From contig JAJOHG010000001.1 of NCBI GenBank assembly GCA_021029095.1, positions 310,001-374,000 of the forward strand: DNA of 64,000 nucleotides. Direction: 5' to 3'. The notes under the pieces are model-generated. The model was not told the origin of the DNA. It did not search any database and worked only from the letters and a program-made list of their open reading frames with translations. The stretch comes from Phellopilus nigrolimitatus. Taxonomy: Eukaryota > Basidiomycota > Agaricomycetes > Hymenochaetales > Hymenochaetaceae. Below, piece by piece: positions 11,175-21,535 of this stretch. A program made the position numbers and the translations under genes. Within the stretch, counting starts at the first letter, position 1. Each line of letters begins with the position of its first letter.

Positions 11175-13124
11175 ATGGCGTCAGCGTCTGCTAATCCGTT
11201 GTTTCTCGTCATGTCCAAACGCCTACGAACGGCCGAACCCTCAGCTTCTGCACACAAATCCAAAAGACAGAAGTCAAACTTCGTGATTGGTGCACCATCT
11301 GCTGATGACCTTCGACTCCCATCCGAAACCATTTCTTCTTCATCTGCGTTATCCGTTCGGAACTTAAGGCAACCATTCCCTCACTCGCTTGTCTCGATCT
11401 GCATACGTGTATTCTCAGAGCACTTCCAAGAATTCTGTGACGAAAATCGCTGGGAATCGACGAAGAAATGGCTCGAAATTGTCCCTGATGCAGTTCTACC
11501 CAGGTTATTTACTGCACTTAAAATGCGGCATCCGGGGCGTCTCAACCACGCTGTGATTACCACAGTAGGCACAGAAGGCTCTACGCGATACTGTGCTTTA
11601 GTCTTGACTTATGTGACAGTACTTTCTGCGCGGCGTATCCGTAGTTTTGGACGGAAACTTGGGGGTGACTTCTGTTACCCTGTCAGCCATACCGCGCGTA
11701 CTGGGGAATAGGCTCCGCGTATTGGAGCTCAGTGATTTTAAGAAATTCTCTGACAGAGACTACTCGTCGATGATTAAACGCCTTCCATCCCTCGAGACGT
11801 TGATATTAAGGTGGGCAGTACTCTTCTTTGAGCCAAAGGACGTGATAACTTCATACTTGACGTTTTTAGAAATTGTACAAAAGTTGGCCCTTCGACTGTG
11901 GAAGCAGCTGCAGAGACTTGCCCTAATCTAAAGATCGTTAATCTGAGCTTTACGAGTGCCACAGCGTTGTCACTTTTACCTTTAATCAAAGCATGTCCAG
12001 ATCTTGAAGTCCTCAAATTAGCGGGCATTCAAAACTTGGTGAGTTCTTACGCCTATAGATACTTTCTGCTGAATACTGATCTTAGTAAAGTCGGATGCAA
12101 CGGTGACAAAACTGCTCACTGTTCTCTCAAGCGATAGCCGAAGAGAAGGGTGCTTACCTTTGAAACGGCTAAAATCGCTGAAGCTCAGGCACAACACCCT
12201 GTCCGACGTGGCTATCCTGCAACTGCTCCATCATTGTCCCGTTCTAGAGCGTCTGGATGTCTCCTTCACGCTTCTTCGACACTTGTCTGGACTTCCACAT
12301 GCGCCGCCGATCGAGAAGCTCTCGCTGACGTCTACTTTCATTCCTGGAAAGGAACTGATCGAATTAGTTGGAGCCTTGCCTCATTTGAGGATTTTGAATA
12401 TCGGGGCGATGGGTGTGAAACCGGGGACAAACACAGCAATCATGAACTCAACGGCCATGACGCTGAACGACGATGTACTTCGACTCCTGACGGATGCACT
12501 GCGTAATTGTTCGTCCCTGGAATCTATCAACTTGGTTCAGAATTCGAAGATCGGTTCAACGAGGAGGCATGACAGCGCATTGGCATATTTCATTCGACAA
12601 GTAGGCAGGAGGTGTCAGGTATGTATCTTGTTCACTACTCTGACTGATGTTAAATTCCATGGTATCATCATATTTAAGCATCTCAACTTATCGGGAGTTC
12701 CCATGCGGTCCGAAGATCTTATAGGTCTCGTAGCGGAAGATCCGGAAGACCCAGTTTCACCGCTGAAGACGTTAAATCTAAATAAGACTCTGATTGACGA
12801 TGAATGTACACCTTGGATCTCGAGTTGCGCCAGCCTCGAAATTCTCGAAGCTGCTGAGACCAAAATCTCAGGTACTTTACATTCTAGTTTATCCATAAGC
12901 GCATCAAACTGATGGCATTGTCGCAATAGCGGAGGGACTTCTTCCCATTATCGACTCTTGTCATCGCTTGTCCAGTCTCAATCTCACTGGGTGCAGGGGT
13001 GTGAAAATCGCTGATCGCAGAAGATTTTTCGAGGCATGTGCGATATCCTTCTCTCATAGATCCAAAGATTAACATATTCCTGCAGGTTTGGGAGCACGAG
13101 CGGCAGTCAAGACCCTCACAATAG
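11175..13124 (+). CDS. leucine-rich-repeat (RNI-like) protein
   Basis: A non-secreted protein with an N-terminal basic, low-complexity region (MASASANPLFLVMSKRLRTA..SKRQK, a likely nuclear signal) followed by leucine-rich repeats of the ribonuclease-inhibitor type. Visible repeats include RLRVLELSDFKKF, CPNLKIVNLSFTSA, CPDLEVLKLAGI, LKRLKSLKLRHNTLSD, CPVLERLDVSFTLL, PHLRILNIGAMG, CSSLESINLVQNSKIG, LKTLNLNKTLIDDE and LSSLNLTGCRGVKI. Several short introns separate the exons; the last exon ends VWEHERQSRPSQ. Such proteins act as binding scaffolds, often F-box-like substrate adaptors or repair factors, but I see no clear F-box. Confidence 0.75.
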
Positions 13125-13220
13125 CTATCAGTATAAGCGTCGACGATGTTAAAAAAATCCACACAGATGATATGTACTATAGATAGACGCAAGAAGACGT
13201 GTACGCGTTGCAGTTGCTGG

Positions 13221-16200
13221 TCACCGAGCAGCCGCAGTCCCTACCCACAAAGAGCCGAAGCGAGATGATGGTTTCACAACGTTCAGAGCCGGTTGTAATT
13301 CGTGTTCTATTCCTAAACCAACGGTTGCACTTGCGGCTTTCTGACGATTCAACTCCGACGTGGGGGATCTGGGCGACTTTGCAGACGAAGGGGTTTTGAT
13401 GGGCGCGACTAGTGGGGATAGTAGGAGGCGGACATGGATAATGCTTTGGACGACACTGCTTTGCAACTCCGCGTCGAGATTAGGATGCGCCTTCAGTACA
13501 CTTGGTGGTAAGGACTGTACGGAAAGAACATCATTATTTCAAAGCTAGGAATGAAGCTCGGCAAAGAAATTTACCTCATGCAATCTCTGCAGCGCCTTTT
13601 TCAGTGCTGCCGTGGAAGTTGTTAGAGGACTTCCCCAGTCATCACAAATTGCCTTCAAGAAACACAAATCCCAAAGAAACTGGACCGTAACAGTCTGAAG
13701 GTCCTGTAATGATACGGCGACGACGGCTGAAAAGCGATCGAGAACAGTTTTGACGACAGCTGATTTCTGTGCATGATCCCTGAATAAGCCGAAACTTTGG
13801 GCCGAACCGACTAAGGAGAGTAATGCGTCCATCAGATATGGTGAAGGATTAGATGGAAGAGACCGATCTGTGAGTGGATTGTCAACGTGTCAAACCGGTG
13901 GATTGTCACCAGAGTTCACAACTCACTGATATCAAGCAACGCGTGCTCGTCTGTGCTGGTACTCTTGAACAGCACGTCTCTCGCGGAAAGAACTACACTC
14001 GATGCACATTTGTCAACACTCAGGTCATAAAGTAGACGAGCCCGAGCGTGGCACTCTACAAAAACGTAAGACATTGTTTCATTTTATTTCAATCGTGTAA
14101 TCGACGCACCATCACTGAAAGCTGCTGAACAGCGTAAGTCGCTTATCAGAGAAGATAAAGAGAGCTTCTGTGCCACTCGTCCGATGAAGATAAGACGTCT
14201 GAGAGATTGCTCTACACTCTCTGTTAATAAAAGATCGACGAAGGTAACATGCATTGCTTACCAGACTCCCCCCTTTCTTCGTTGAGTAAGTTCTCTACTG
14301 AGGTGAGAAGCGCGCCAGCGGTTTTCTCCGAGTAAGGCGTGTACGTTGCTTCTAGATCCCTGATCACCATAGTGCATTTTTAGGCACAGAAAATCCATTA
14401 AAGAATCGTAGAAGACAAACCGTCTATTTTCTTCGTCCGCGAACGCATAATCCAAGTCACTCCGCAGCCGTAACGCAGCAGATTCTTCCTTCGACATGAT
14501 TTTGTCGATGAATGGGGTCATGCTATCAATACGCGATTTAATTGCATGTTTGAAGCGCTGGAACGACGAATGAGCAAGCTGGGAGCCAAGGGAGGCTTGC
14601 GTAACTGATGGGGTTGGAGGGGCAGACAGTAAAAATTCCGCGGGAGAGATGTCTGTGGCGCGCAAAGGAATTGAATGAGTGATGATAACAGGTTAATAAT
14701 GTTTACCCTACCTTTTTCACTGCTCTCACGTTTCTCAGCGATATCAACAGTCAAAGATCGCAGAGTCCCTTCGAACGAAGATGAAAGTTCCACTAAGTCA
14801 GCTTTCCAAATATCCTTAACGCGTGCCTTGCACACGCTATCAATCAAAGAACGTAGAGTGTATGTGTCCTCTTCGTCTAAGAGCGCACTGGATGCGGAGA
14901 GCCACTCGATGGCTGAGGATCGAATTTTCCAGACCTTCTTGATGGTCTCCAGCCGCGTCAGCCACGGCCCAGCAGATTCTCGCAGATGCCCGGCTGCCTT
15001 CTGAAACCAATCTCTTAATTTAAAGTCAAGCATCGATTGATTGACGGTCGATGAATGGGATCCTAGATCAACAAAAGGCCTATATGACCTGATGTCTGGC
15101 GGCAGGGGAAGGAAGTGGTTGGAGTTTGGAAGGGAAGAAAGTAGGATATGTGTAGAAAGACAGAGCTCTGACGGTATTGATGGAGTAGGCTGAATGGGCA
15201 CATCAGTTTGTGTGAAGGCCAGTACCTGTCCGATCATTGGAGGCGATCCGTCGGGGCATTCTCTAAATGCCTCGCGCGCACTTCCTACGGTCCCTGCGAT
15301 GGCGTCTAGTACGGATTGAATGTCATCCCAGACACTTCGTACTGCCTTTTTACCAAACTTCCCCATGTCTTTCGGCGAGTCTTCTGATGTACTGTCCCAA
15401 GAGCCTCGGATCGCGACATGCAGGTTTTGAAGCGACTTGGATCGCTGTTTCAGGAAAACATCCAGTGCATCTGTTAAAGGCAGTGAATCTAGCAGATGCA
15501 AAGCAAGTATCGAGGCACAGAGTTCCTAGGATATGATTCAGTTATGAAAATGGCCGCCGAAGTATTCAGCATACCTGTGATGTCATGGTTTGTTCTCGAA
15601 GAGACAACGTTGCCTTATGCGATATCTGCGCTCGAAACTGAGATACTGATTCCCATTGACGCTGCACCAGCGGAAATTGATCCTGATGTAAAGTTAGTGA
15701 CCAGTCACTGCTGAACCTGAAATCAGAACAAACTTTAACATGGATTCCTTGCTGCACCCAGTTTTGACCTTCCTCCGAGTCCTCATCAACCAAAGAGCGA
15801 AACACCAATCTGGATAATAAAAAAAGCCAAGCTGCGTGAAGGTATCTCTTTCTTTCCAGTAAGCGCCAGAGATGCTCTGAAGCGTCGAGCAGGAGTTTAA
15901 GGTGAGCTGCAAGGCATTGCAAGGCCTGCAAACGTGAGTCTTAGGATCAGTCAGTAGCAGAGTGAGTCAGAGCCACATGTTCGCCCACCTTCTTTGCCAC
16001 TAGTCGAGCTGACTCCGTTGAATTCTGTACGCGATTGCTCCATCGACACTATACGCTTCATATTGCCCACAGAATCTAGAACACGCCTAGACGATTGCGA
16101 CATCGAGATAATTGATGTCGATGCTTGAAGAAGATCCCGGTAGCGTTCTCTGTGTTTCTTTCAGCAGTGGATTCTCGTTCTGAGGAACTGAAGTTAACGT

Positions 16201-16534
16201 ACCCAACCATCAGCCGAAGTTCTTCCTGCTTGGCGTCCACATCTGACCTAACATTCACTCAATATAAAGACAAATGTTTGAAGACTTTTATTACGCACCT
16301 CAGTCTGTGCAGAATGGTCTTGACCTCGGACACGGTGTGCTTCGCGAAGACCTCGTCCGGGTCCAGCAGATGCAGTTCGTCCTTCCCATTTGGCCTATTG
16401 ACTGGGATTCGCTGAGTCCAGGACGATCCATTTTGCATAATTTTGGGTCGTGAATTCTGAGGTGGGGATCCCAGACTTCCTGAATACGACTGGAGCGATG
16501 AGTGTGTGGAGGAGTTCGCTACGAGCTTCGACAT
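13221..16534 (-). CDS. COG1: conserved oligomeric Golgi complex subunit COG1
   Basis: COG1 is a lobe A subunit of the COG tether that directs retrograde vesicles within the Golgi. ATG at 16534 gives MSKLVANSSTHSSLQSY. The diagnostic region follows: LLDPDEVFAKHTVSEVKTIL, DAKQEELRLMVG, then YRDLLQASTSIISMSQSS and SRRVLDSVGNMKRIV, matching the Vps51/COG1 helical start. Later exons are long helical segments (for example LKLLLDASEHLWRLLERKR, and DALDVFLKQRSKSLQNLHVA at about 15420). The C-terminus ends VVKPSSRFGSLWVGTAAAR, like other fungal COG1 proteins. Many exons separated by short introns. It diverges from the kinase gene at 17085. Confidence 0.85.
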
Positions 16535-16632
16535 CAAAATGTTTTTAAGAAGCGGCCAGGAGACGACCGGGAAAGTATACCAATGTATATGCTAGAGAAA
16601 GAGGCTTCGCATAAGGTAATGTTTGAACAGTA

Positions 16633-16724
16633 GCAAAGCCCAGAGTCTATAGCCAGTGAAGGGATACAACGGATAGCGGACAACGACGGCAGGGCGCGAA
16701 AGACGCGTCAATGCCGTGGGAACT
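16633..16724. repeat. dispersed repeat R1, copy 1
   Basis: Contains GCAAAGCCCAGAGTCTATAG at 16633-16652 and a 23-nt block at 16702-16724 beginning GACGCGTCAATGCCGTGG. Both are exact in copy 2 at 24353-24444 with the same spacing and orientation; the DNA between is similar but diverged. It lies about 100-190 bp upstream of the COG1 start codon. Confidence 0.8.
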
Positions 16725-16836
16725 TATGGAACGCGCTCGATCATCCGTGCAGCACTCTTTCAAAAAAATGTATCTTCCGAACATGCGAGATAACAACTGC
16801 AACCTGATTTACATTTAATTTGCTGCAGGAGACCCG

Positions 16837-16893
16837 TCAGTCGAGTTTGCGCACTGCGCCGAAGGCTTGGGGGCAGTGCGCAAGCTCGACTGA
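16837..16893. repeat. 21-bp hairpin with 15-nt loop
   Basis: The left arm at 16837-16857 begins TCAGTCGAG and ends CGCACTGC. The right arm at 16873-16893 is its reverse complement except for one position, which would be a G.U pair in RNA. It sits in the COG1/kinase divergent spacer. It could be a small-RNA precursor, an inverted-repeat element footprint or a chance fold; no T-tract suggests a terminator. Confidence 0.75.
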
Positions 16894-17084
16894 TGGAACA
16901 ACAACAAAGCCGAATCGCATTCGCCTCCTTTTTGTTGCTCAAGCCCTTGTTGTGAGTTGTGCTTGATCGCTGAGATGTTTTATAATTTACATAAAGGAGC
17001 TTCTCTGTTGTTGTTCAATGAGACCTAAGTCCTGATCCCCCCGCTGACAAGACTCCGCCCTTCTGGTATCCGCAGGCGCCGGCC

Positions 17085-18676
17085 ATGGACGACCTTATCC
17101 ACTATGACGCTGTCGTTTTGCCTACCGATCCAGCGACTCGCATCACCAACCCGTATAGACTGGCGTCCTTCAGAGAATTTGAACGTAATGGTGGCTTCGG
17201 CTTGCTGTCGTCTGAGCGTTGGTGGAGGGATCATTATGAGTTCCTGCTTTCTCGTGGCTACCAGCTCAGGCCGAGATACCATCCTGGATGGAAACCATCG
17301 TGGCTTGAGACTGATATCATTCCGTTCGCTTGCGAGGATTCGCACAGGCGAATTGTATGTCTTGCCTTCCTCACTCTCCTGTGGTATCTTTCTGAAACAC
17401 ATTACGCCTTGATCTGCTGAAGACTCAAGTAGTCATGGATGTAAAGCGAGTCCAGGATGGCAAAATCGTGGCAATCAAGAAACTTCCGGCGAACAGTCGG
17501 GAGGCTCAGATAGCTCTCATGCTATCTTCATCTGAACGCCTCCAGGACCCTACGAATCATTGCGTTCCGATTTTTGATACATTCATCGACGAGCAAGACA
17601 ATCAAATCATGTTCATGGTCATGCCGCTTCTTCGTGCTTTTAACGATCCAGAATTTGAGTATATAGATGAGGCAATTGATTTTGTGCGTCAAGCGCTAGA
17701 GGTACGCTCACACGATCACATTGCGCGGAATCTCATTTTTGCTAATTCTTCGACGTATTTGAAGGGGCTTGTTTACATGCATAGTCAAAATGTGGCTCAT
17801 AGGTGCGGTTGACTTTTGGTTTTGCTATTATGTCGATAGTGTCTGACACAAGCTGTTCCACCAACTCATGTAAAGGGATCTTTCCGATGGCAATATCATG
17901 ATGGATGGACGAGCTCTCTTTCATCCAGATGGATTTCATCCAGCCCAGCAATACTTGAAAGCACGAGATTTGACAATTGCTACACCGCGATCTAGAAGTG
18001 ATGTCGATCGCGTGAGATATTATTTCACGGACTTCGGGATTTCTACGCATTTTCAGGACAACAACAAACCTCGTCTGGTGGTTGGTAATATGGCACAAGA
18101 GGAAAGCATTCCAGAATTGAGCTCATTTGTTCCTTACGACCCGTTCCGTGTCGACGTGTTCACCCTAGGGATGGCGTTCAAAAGGAATCTTCTCGATGTA
18201 CGTTTTTGCATACGCTCAGTAACCCTTTCTTGATCTGCATTCTTCGCTCAGGTACATAAGAACATTCTAGTCCTGTCTCCTCTCATTCAAGAGATGACAA
18301 AAGAGAAGCCTGAGGAACGGTTGACTGCTCCTCAGGCTCTTGAGCTTTTCAATCGGTTGATAAGAACATATCCCGGCTATGCACGTCGCTGGTGCCTACA
18401 CTCTCACAAGGAGCGTACTACCGTGCGCTTCACTCGAAACATGCGCTCTGTCCTTCGGGAGCTGTCGTATTTGGCGGGATCATTTGGGTCATTAGGTGAG
18501 TTTATGACCAACATGTCTTCTGTCATTACTGGGGTATCTCATGCATCTTGTTTGTGCGCTCAATTTGTCCCCTAGTCAAAGCGGTAGCTTTCCTTCCCTT
18601 CTCGGTTTCCTCGTTCCTCCTCTTTACCGGCCCACGGAGGTACCTGTTACGACTGCGACGGTGGTTATTTGGTTAA
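17085..18676 (+). CDS. protein kinase-like protein
   Basis: A eukaryotic-type protein kinase domain in a layout common to expanded Agaricomycete kinase families. From the N-terminus (MDDLIHYDAVVLPTDPATRI): VMDVKRVQDGKIVAIKKLPA with the VAIK lysine, LKGLVYMHSQNVAH, HRDLSDGNIMMDG with the catalytic Asp and Asn (split by an intron in the Arg codon), YYFTDFGIST with the metal-binding DFG, and YDPFRVDVFTLGMAFKRNLL near the alphaF helix. The last exon (18576-18676) adds a hydrophobic, then Arg-rich tail, VKAVAFLPFSVSSFLLFTGP..RRWLFG, a possible membrane anchor. Catalytic residues are intact, so activity is plausible. Partner and pathway are unknown. The first donor site is uncertain. Confidence 0.75.
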
Positions 18677-19297
18677 ATCGTTCGCATTGCTAGCTACCTC
18701 GCGTATCATTTGTTTTATTTCCGCACCCATGTTTTGCTGCTACCCGTGTTGCTTCTACCTTGAAACGTACATTATGTGCGGATTGCCTTCACATGAATTA
18801 TTTTGAATAACGTTTTTGATTTTGCCTTGGTTTGCGACAACTTGCTCCTGACAGACCCCTGGTATCTGATTAGTATTCCCTGAATGTCACCTGAGAAATT
18901 ATCGCCACCGTTTCAATTGAGTCCTCATCTTCTTGTTGTGCCGGCTTCGCGATTCAGACGAGAGTAACTAGCTGTCAGCGTAGCTAGCAGTCAAAAGCGA
19001 TGACCGCGAAAAGCTTATCCGAAAATTTCCGTCTTATGTAGGTAGATAATAGGGCACCCATATTGGCCCACAAGGACCACTAATAAATCCTTAATTCTAC
19101 AACACGAAAACAAGAGATCTACTTGAGGATTAGAGCTGGAAATAAATATTGTAAGTCGGAATCAAATCTTAGGATCCGTTTCGACTCAGACAAAGCACGC
19201 TCGCGAGCCGCAACAACAGAGAATTTTTACGCGCGTAACAACGCACGCAAAACAGATTGTCGATTAGACTGACGCAGATCCGGCTTCGCTGTCGGTC

Positions 19298-19465
19298 AAT
19301 ATGTATGTCGTGATTCGGAGAGGGGGGAAGAAGTATGCTATGACATTACATAATGTGTCTTATATTATCTATTCTATGACCGGTACGCGAAAATGTAGAT
19401 TACACATTTTCAGTGGACGTCTGACATTTGCCATGGGAGAGGACCGTTTGTACATTATATAAATG
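19298..19465 (+). pseudogene. possible Ty1/Copia polyprotein fragment
   Basis: One frame reads NMYVVIRRGGKKYAMTLHNV followed by SYI and, later, FSGRLTFAMGEDRLYII before a stop. The spacing and the K..TLHNVxY pattern resemble the segment after the zinc knuckle/protease region of Copia Gag-Pol (TL.DVLYVP..). It is short, has no neighbours in frame and no LTRs, so the identification is tentative. Confidence 0.25.
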
Positions 19466-20133
19466 TTTGTTTTGGCAAATATTGGAAGATTGTGCTTTTT
19501 ACTAGTAATTAGCCATGGTGTGCTATACGTGCGTTGAACCGATACATGTCGACAGTTGGACCGTAAATGCAGTATGGTCCCACAGATCTACCTTACAGGT
19601 CTATGTTGCACCACATTGAACGATGTTACAGTTTTGAGTACCTTTCGAAGATTTACGAGTGCCGGATTCAAGAAGAACAAGCTGACCTCCGCTTCACTTT
19701 TGTATCATAAGTTTCTGACTGTTTCTTCACTCGAAAGTCGGCGCAGTGGAAAAATGGCGTTAACATTAACGACGTGCAGAACCATAGCGCCACACGGCAA
19801 TCGAGGTCCGTTTGTGGCAAGCCACAAGCTCTTTTCGTGCAAAGAAGTTGGACTCAATTCTTCTCATCGTAGAAAACATTTCCCGAAAACAGCATGCTTT
19901 TGAAGTGTTCTGAGTCGAGCACGCGCTGACTTCAGAATTCAGTTGTTAGGCTACCAGTCGACAAGGGCGAGGATCTCCTTGTGCTTCTTCGAATAAATAG
20001 TATGCTAACACAACTCACTTTCTTTCAACATCGAAGACTGCCAGCGTCGACCCAGCGATCTTATGACTAATGCAGCTATGTCGATCGACCCAAGCACAAC
20101 ACCATGCTCCTCGGGCTCCTCGTCTCGCTGCAC

Positions 20134-20140
20134 TATAAAG
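20134..20140 (+). promoter_or_regulatory. TATA box of the small gene at 20224
   Basis: TATAAAG lies 84 nt upstream of the ATG at 20224, in the context CACTATAAAGGCTGG, a sound TATA context for a fungal promoter. Confidence 0.45.
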
Positions 20141-20223
20141 GCTGGAAGCTTTTCGTTATCGAAATCCACCCTCACTTCCACACAGTAAAAGCAACGTCCG
20201 GCTTTTCAACTTCGCAAAACAAG

Positions 20224-20585
20224 ATGCTCGCTGTTTCTACCAAGGACGTCCTTACCGCTGTCTTTGCAGCAGACTCTCACACGCTGCCCCACAAGCGGCG
20301 CAGTGCGCCAGCGGCGTCTTAAGCTGCTGCAATCTTCCATCTGTGTGTTTTCCCTCAGGAACTTCCCCAACCACGCAAGCTAAAGTGCATTCGCCGTTGC
20401 AGATCCTCCCGGGTGACTTTCCGGAGTGCGTGTTCGCCAGCCCGAACGCTTTCCCCTGCCCCGCCGAGGCGGTGCTCGCATGCTGCGACAGTACGTTCAT
20501 CGTACTTTACTCTTTAATATATCCAAATTAAGCATCCGCGACTTTTGCTTTCGCAGACGTGGGCCTCAACTGCGCTCGCCTGTGA
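20224..20585 (+). CDS. small cysteine-containing protein of unknown function
   Basis: Three exons can be joined in frame: MLAVSTKDVLTAVFAADSHT..KRR, then an exon with LQILPGDFPECVFASPNAF and CPAEAVLACCD, then NVGLNCARL and TGA at 20583. The result is about 80 residues with five Cys in the C-terminal half. The middle exon is markedly GC-rich and coding-like, and a TATA box sits upstream. No strong signal peptide is predicted by eye, since the N-terminus is only mildly hydrophobic. I do not recognise the family. The first donor (GTGCGCC) is the weakest part of the model. Confidence 0.4.
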
Positions 20586-20842
20586 TTGTGCAATGAGTGG
20601 TACGTACATATGTAATTCGCCAGCCGGCCATCTTCATACTGCATTCCGTCGAATATTTTGACACGTCGATAAGCCCGAGTCTGTAATAATAAAGCTTTGG
20701 AGGTTTTTCGGTGCAGTAACGCAGGCCTTATACGAACAACTTTTACAGCTGAGAATCTTGAAAGCTCGCAGGCAGAATTGTCGGCAAAGCAAGTTCTGTA
20801 CTGAGGGGTCTGGACTCTGGACGAAAAGGCGCCACCATCGAC

Positions 20843-21238
20843 TCATACGGCTAGTCGATGTCGGGAGTCACGGTGGGTCTTCCTGGTAATGCATATAGCA
20901 AATTTTATTCCAGTCCGCGAGGTCACCAATGGCACTTTGTCAAGTAGAGCCAGCGTCAGCGCTATTTTTGAAGACCAGGAATATTTGAGACGTTGTTCTC
21001 CTACTTCAGTTTCACCTTCGCGCTCACTTCTGTATAGCATTCCTCTGCATCGGAAAATATTCCTGTATATCTCGGAAATCCTCTGGCTAGCAGCGTCAAG
21101 AGTTGCTGGAAGCAAAATCCAGTTATCTAAAGTGTTTTCAGGCTGCGTAGCATCTTGGTTAATGGGACTTTCGTGATGGTCAAGCTCAAATGTTGCTGGT
21201 CCTTTCTCCTCTGCTATTTTTTCTTCAAACGGAGACAT
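20843..21238 (-). CDS. hypothetical ORF downstream of the FunK1 gene
   Basis: An ATG-started frame of 131 codons (MSPFEEKIAEEKGPATFELD.., later LDAASQRISEIYRNIFRCRG) lying 3' of the FunK1 gene on the same strand. Acidic start, helical middle, basic end (RKTHRDSRHRLAV). No family recognised. It could be a small gene, a 3' exon of a longer transcript or a chance frame. Confidence 0.3.
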   Translation of the reverse strand: MSPFEEKIAEEKGPATFELDHHESPINQDATQPENTLDNWILLPATLDAASQRISEIYRNIFRCRGMLYRSEREGETEVGEQRLKYSWSSKIALTLALLDKVPLVTSRTGIKFAICITRKTHRDSRHRLAV

Positions 21239-21535
21239 CGCTTGCCTGCATATGTGCTGATTTGATCAAGCTGCTTCAAATCCGCCACTGTTGGGGTTTT
21301 CAAGAAAACTCGACACGACACTTTGCGCGCAAGACTCAGATCTCAGATAGGAGGAACTGCTTTGGAACTGCATGTTGAAGGGTGCGTGCGAAGCCGCAAA
21401 CATCATTCGCCATCCGTCATCCACTGGTTTTCTTTGGGTTCCCCGCCCCAATACGGAGGAAGCTTGTCCAGACAGGAGTGGTCAGTGACGTTTTGGGAAC
21501 ATGCTACGCTGCACAGGAGCTGCACCCGCACTGCA

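Larger units (their letters stand above)
18677..20223. other. 1.5-kb intergenic, AT-rich, with a possible retroelement scrap
   Basis: No intact gene. A 56-codon frame at 19298-19465 is listed separately as a possible Copia fragment. The end of the stretch holds the putative TATA box and leader of the small gene at 20224. Confidence 0.45.
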
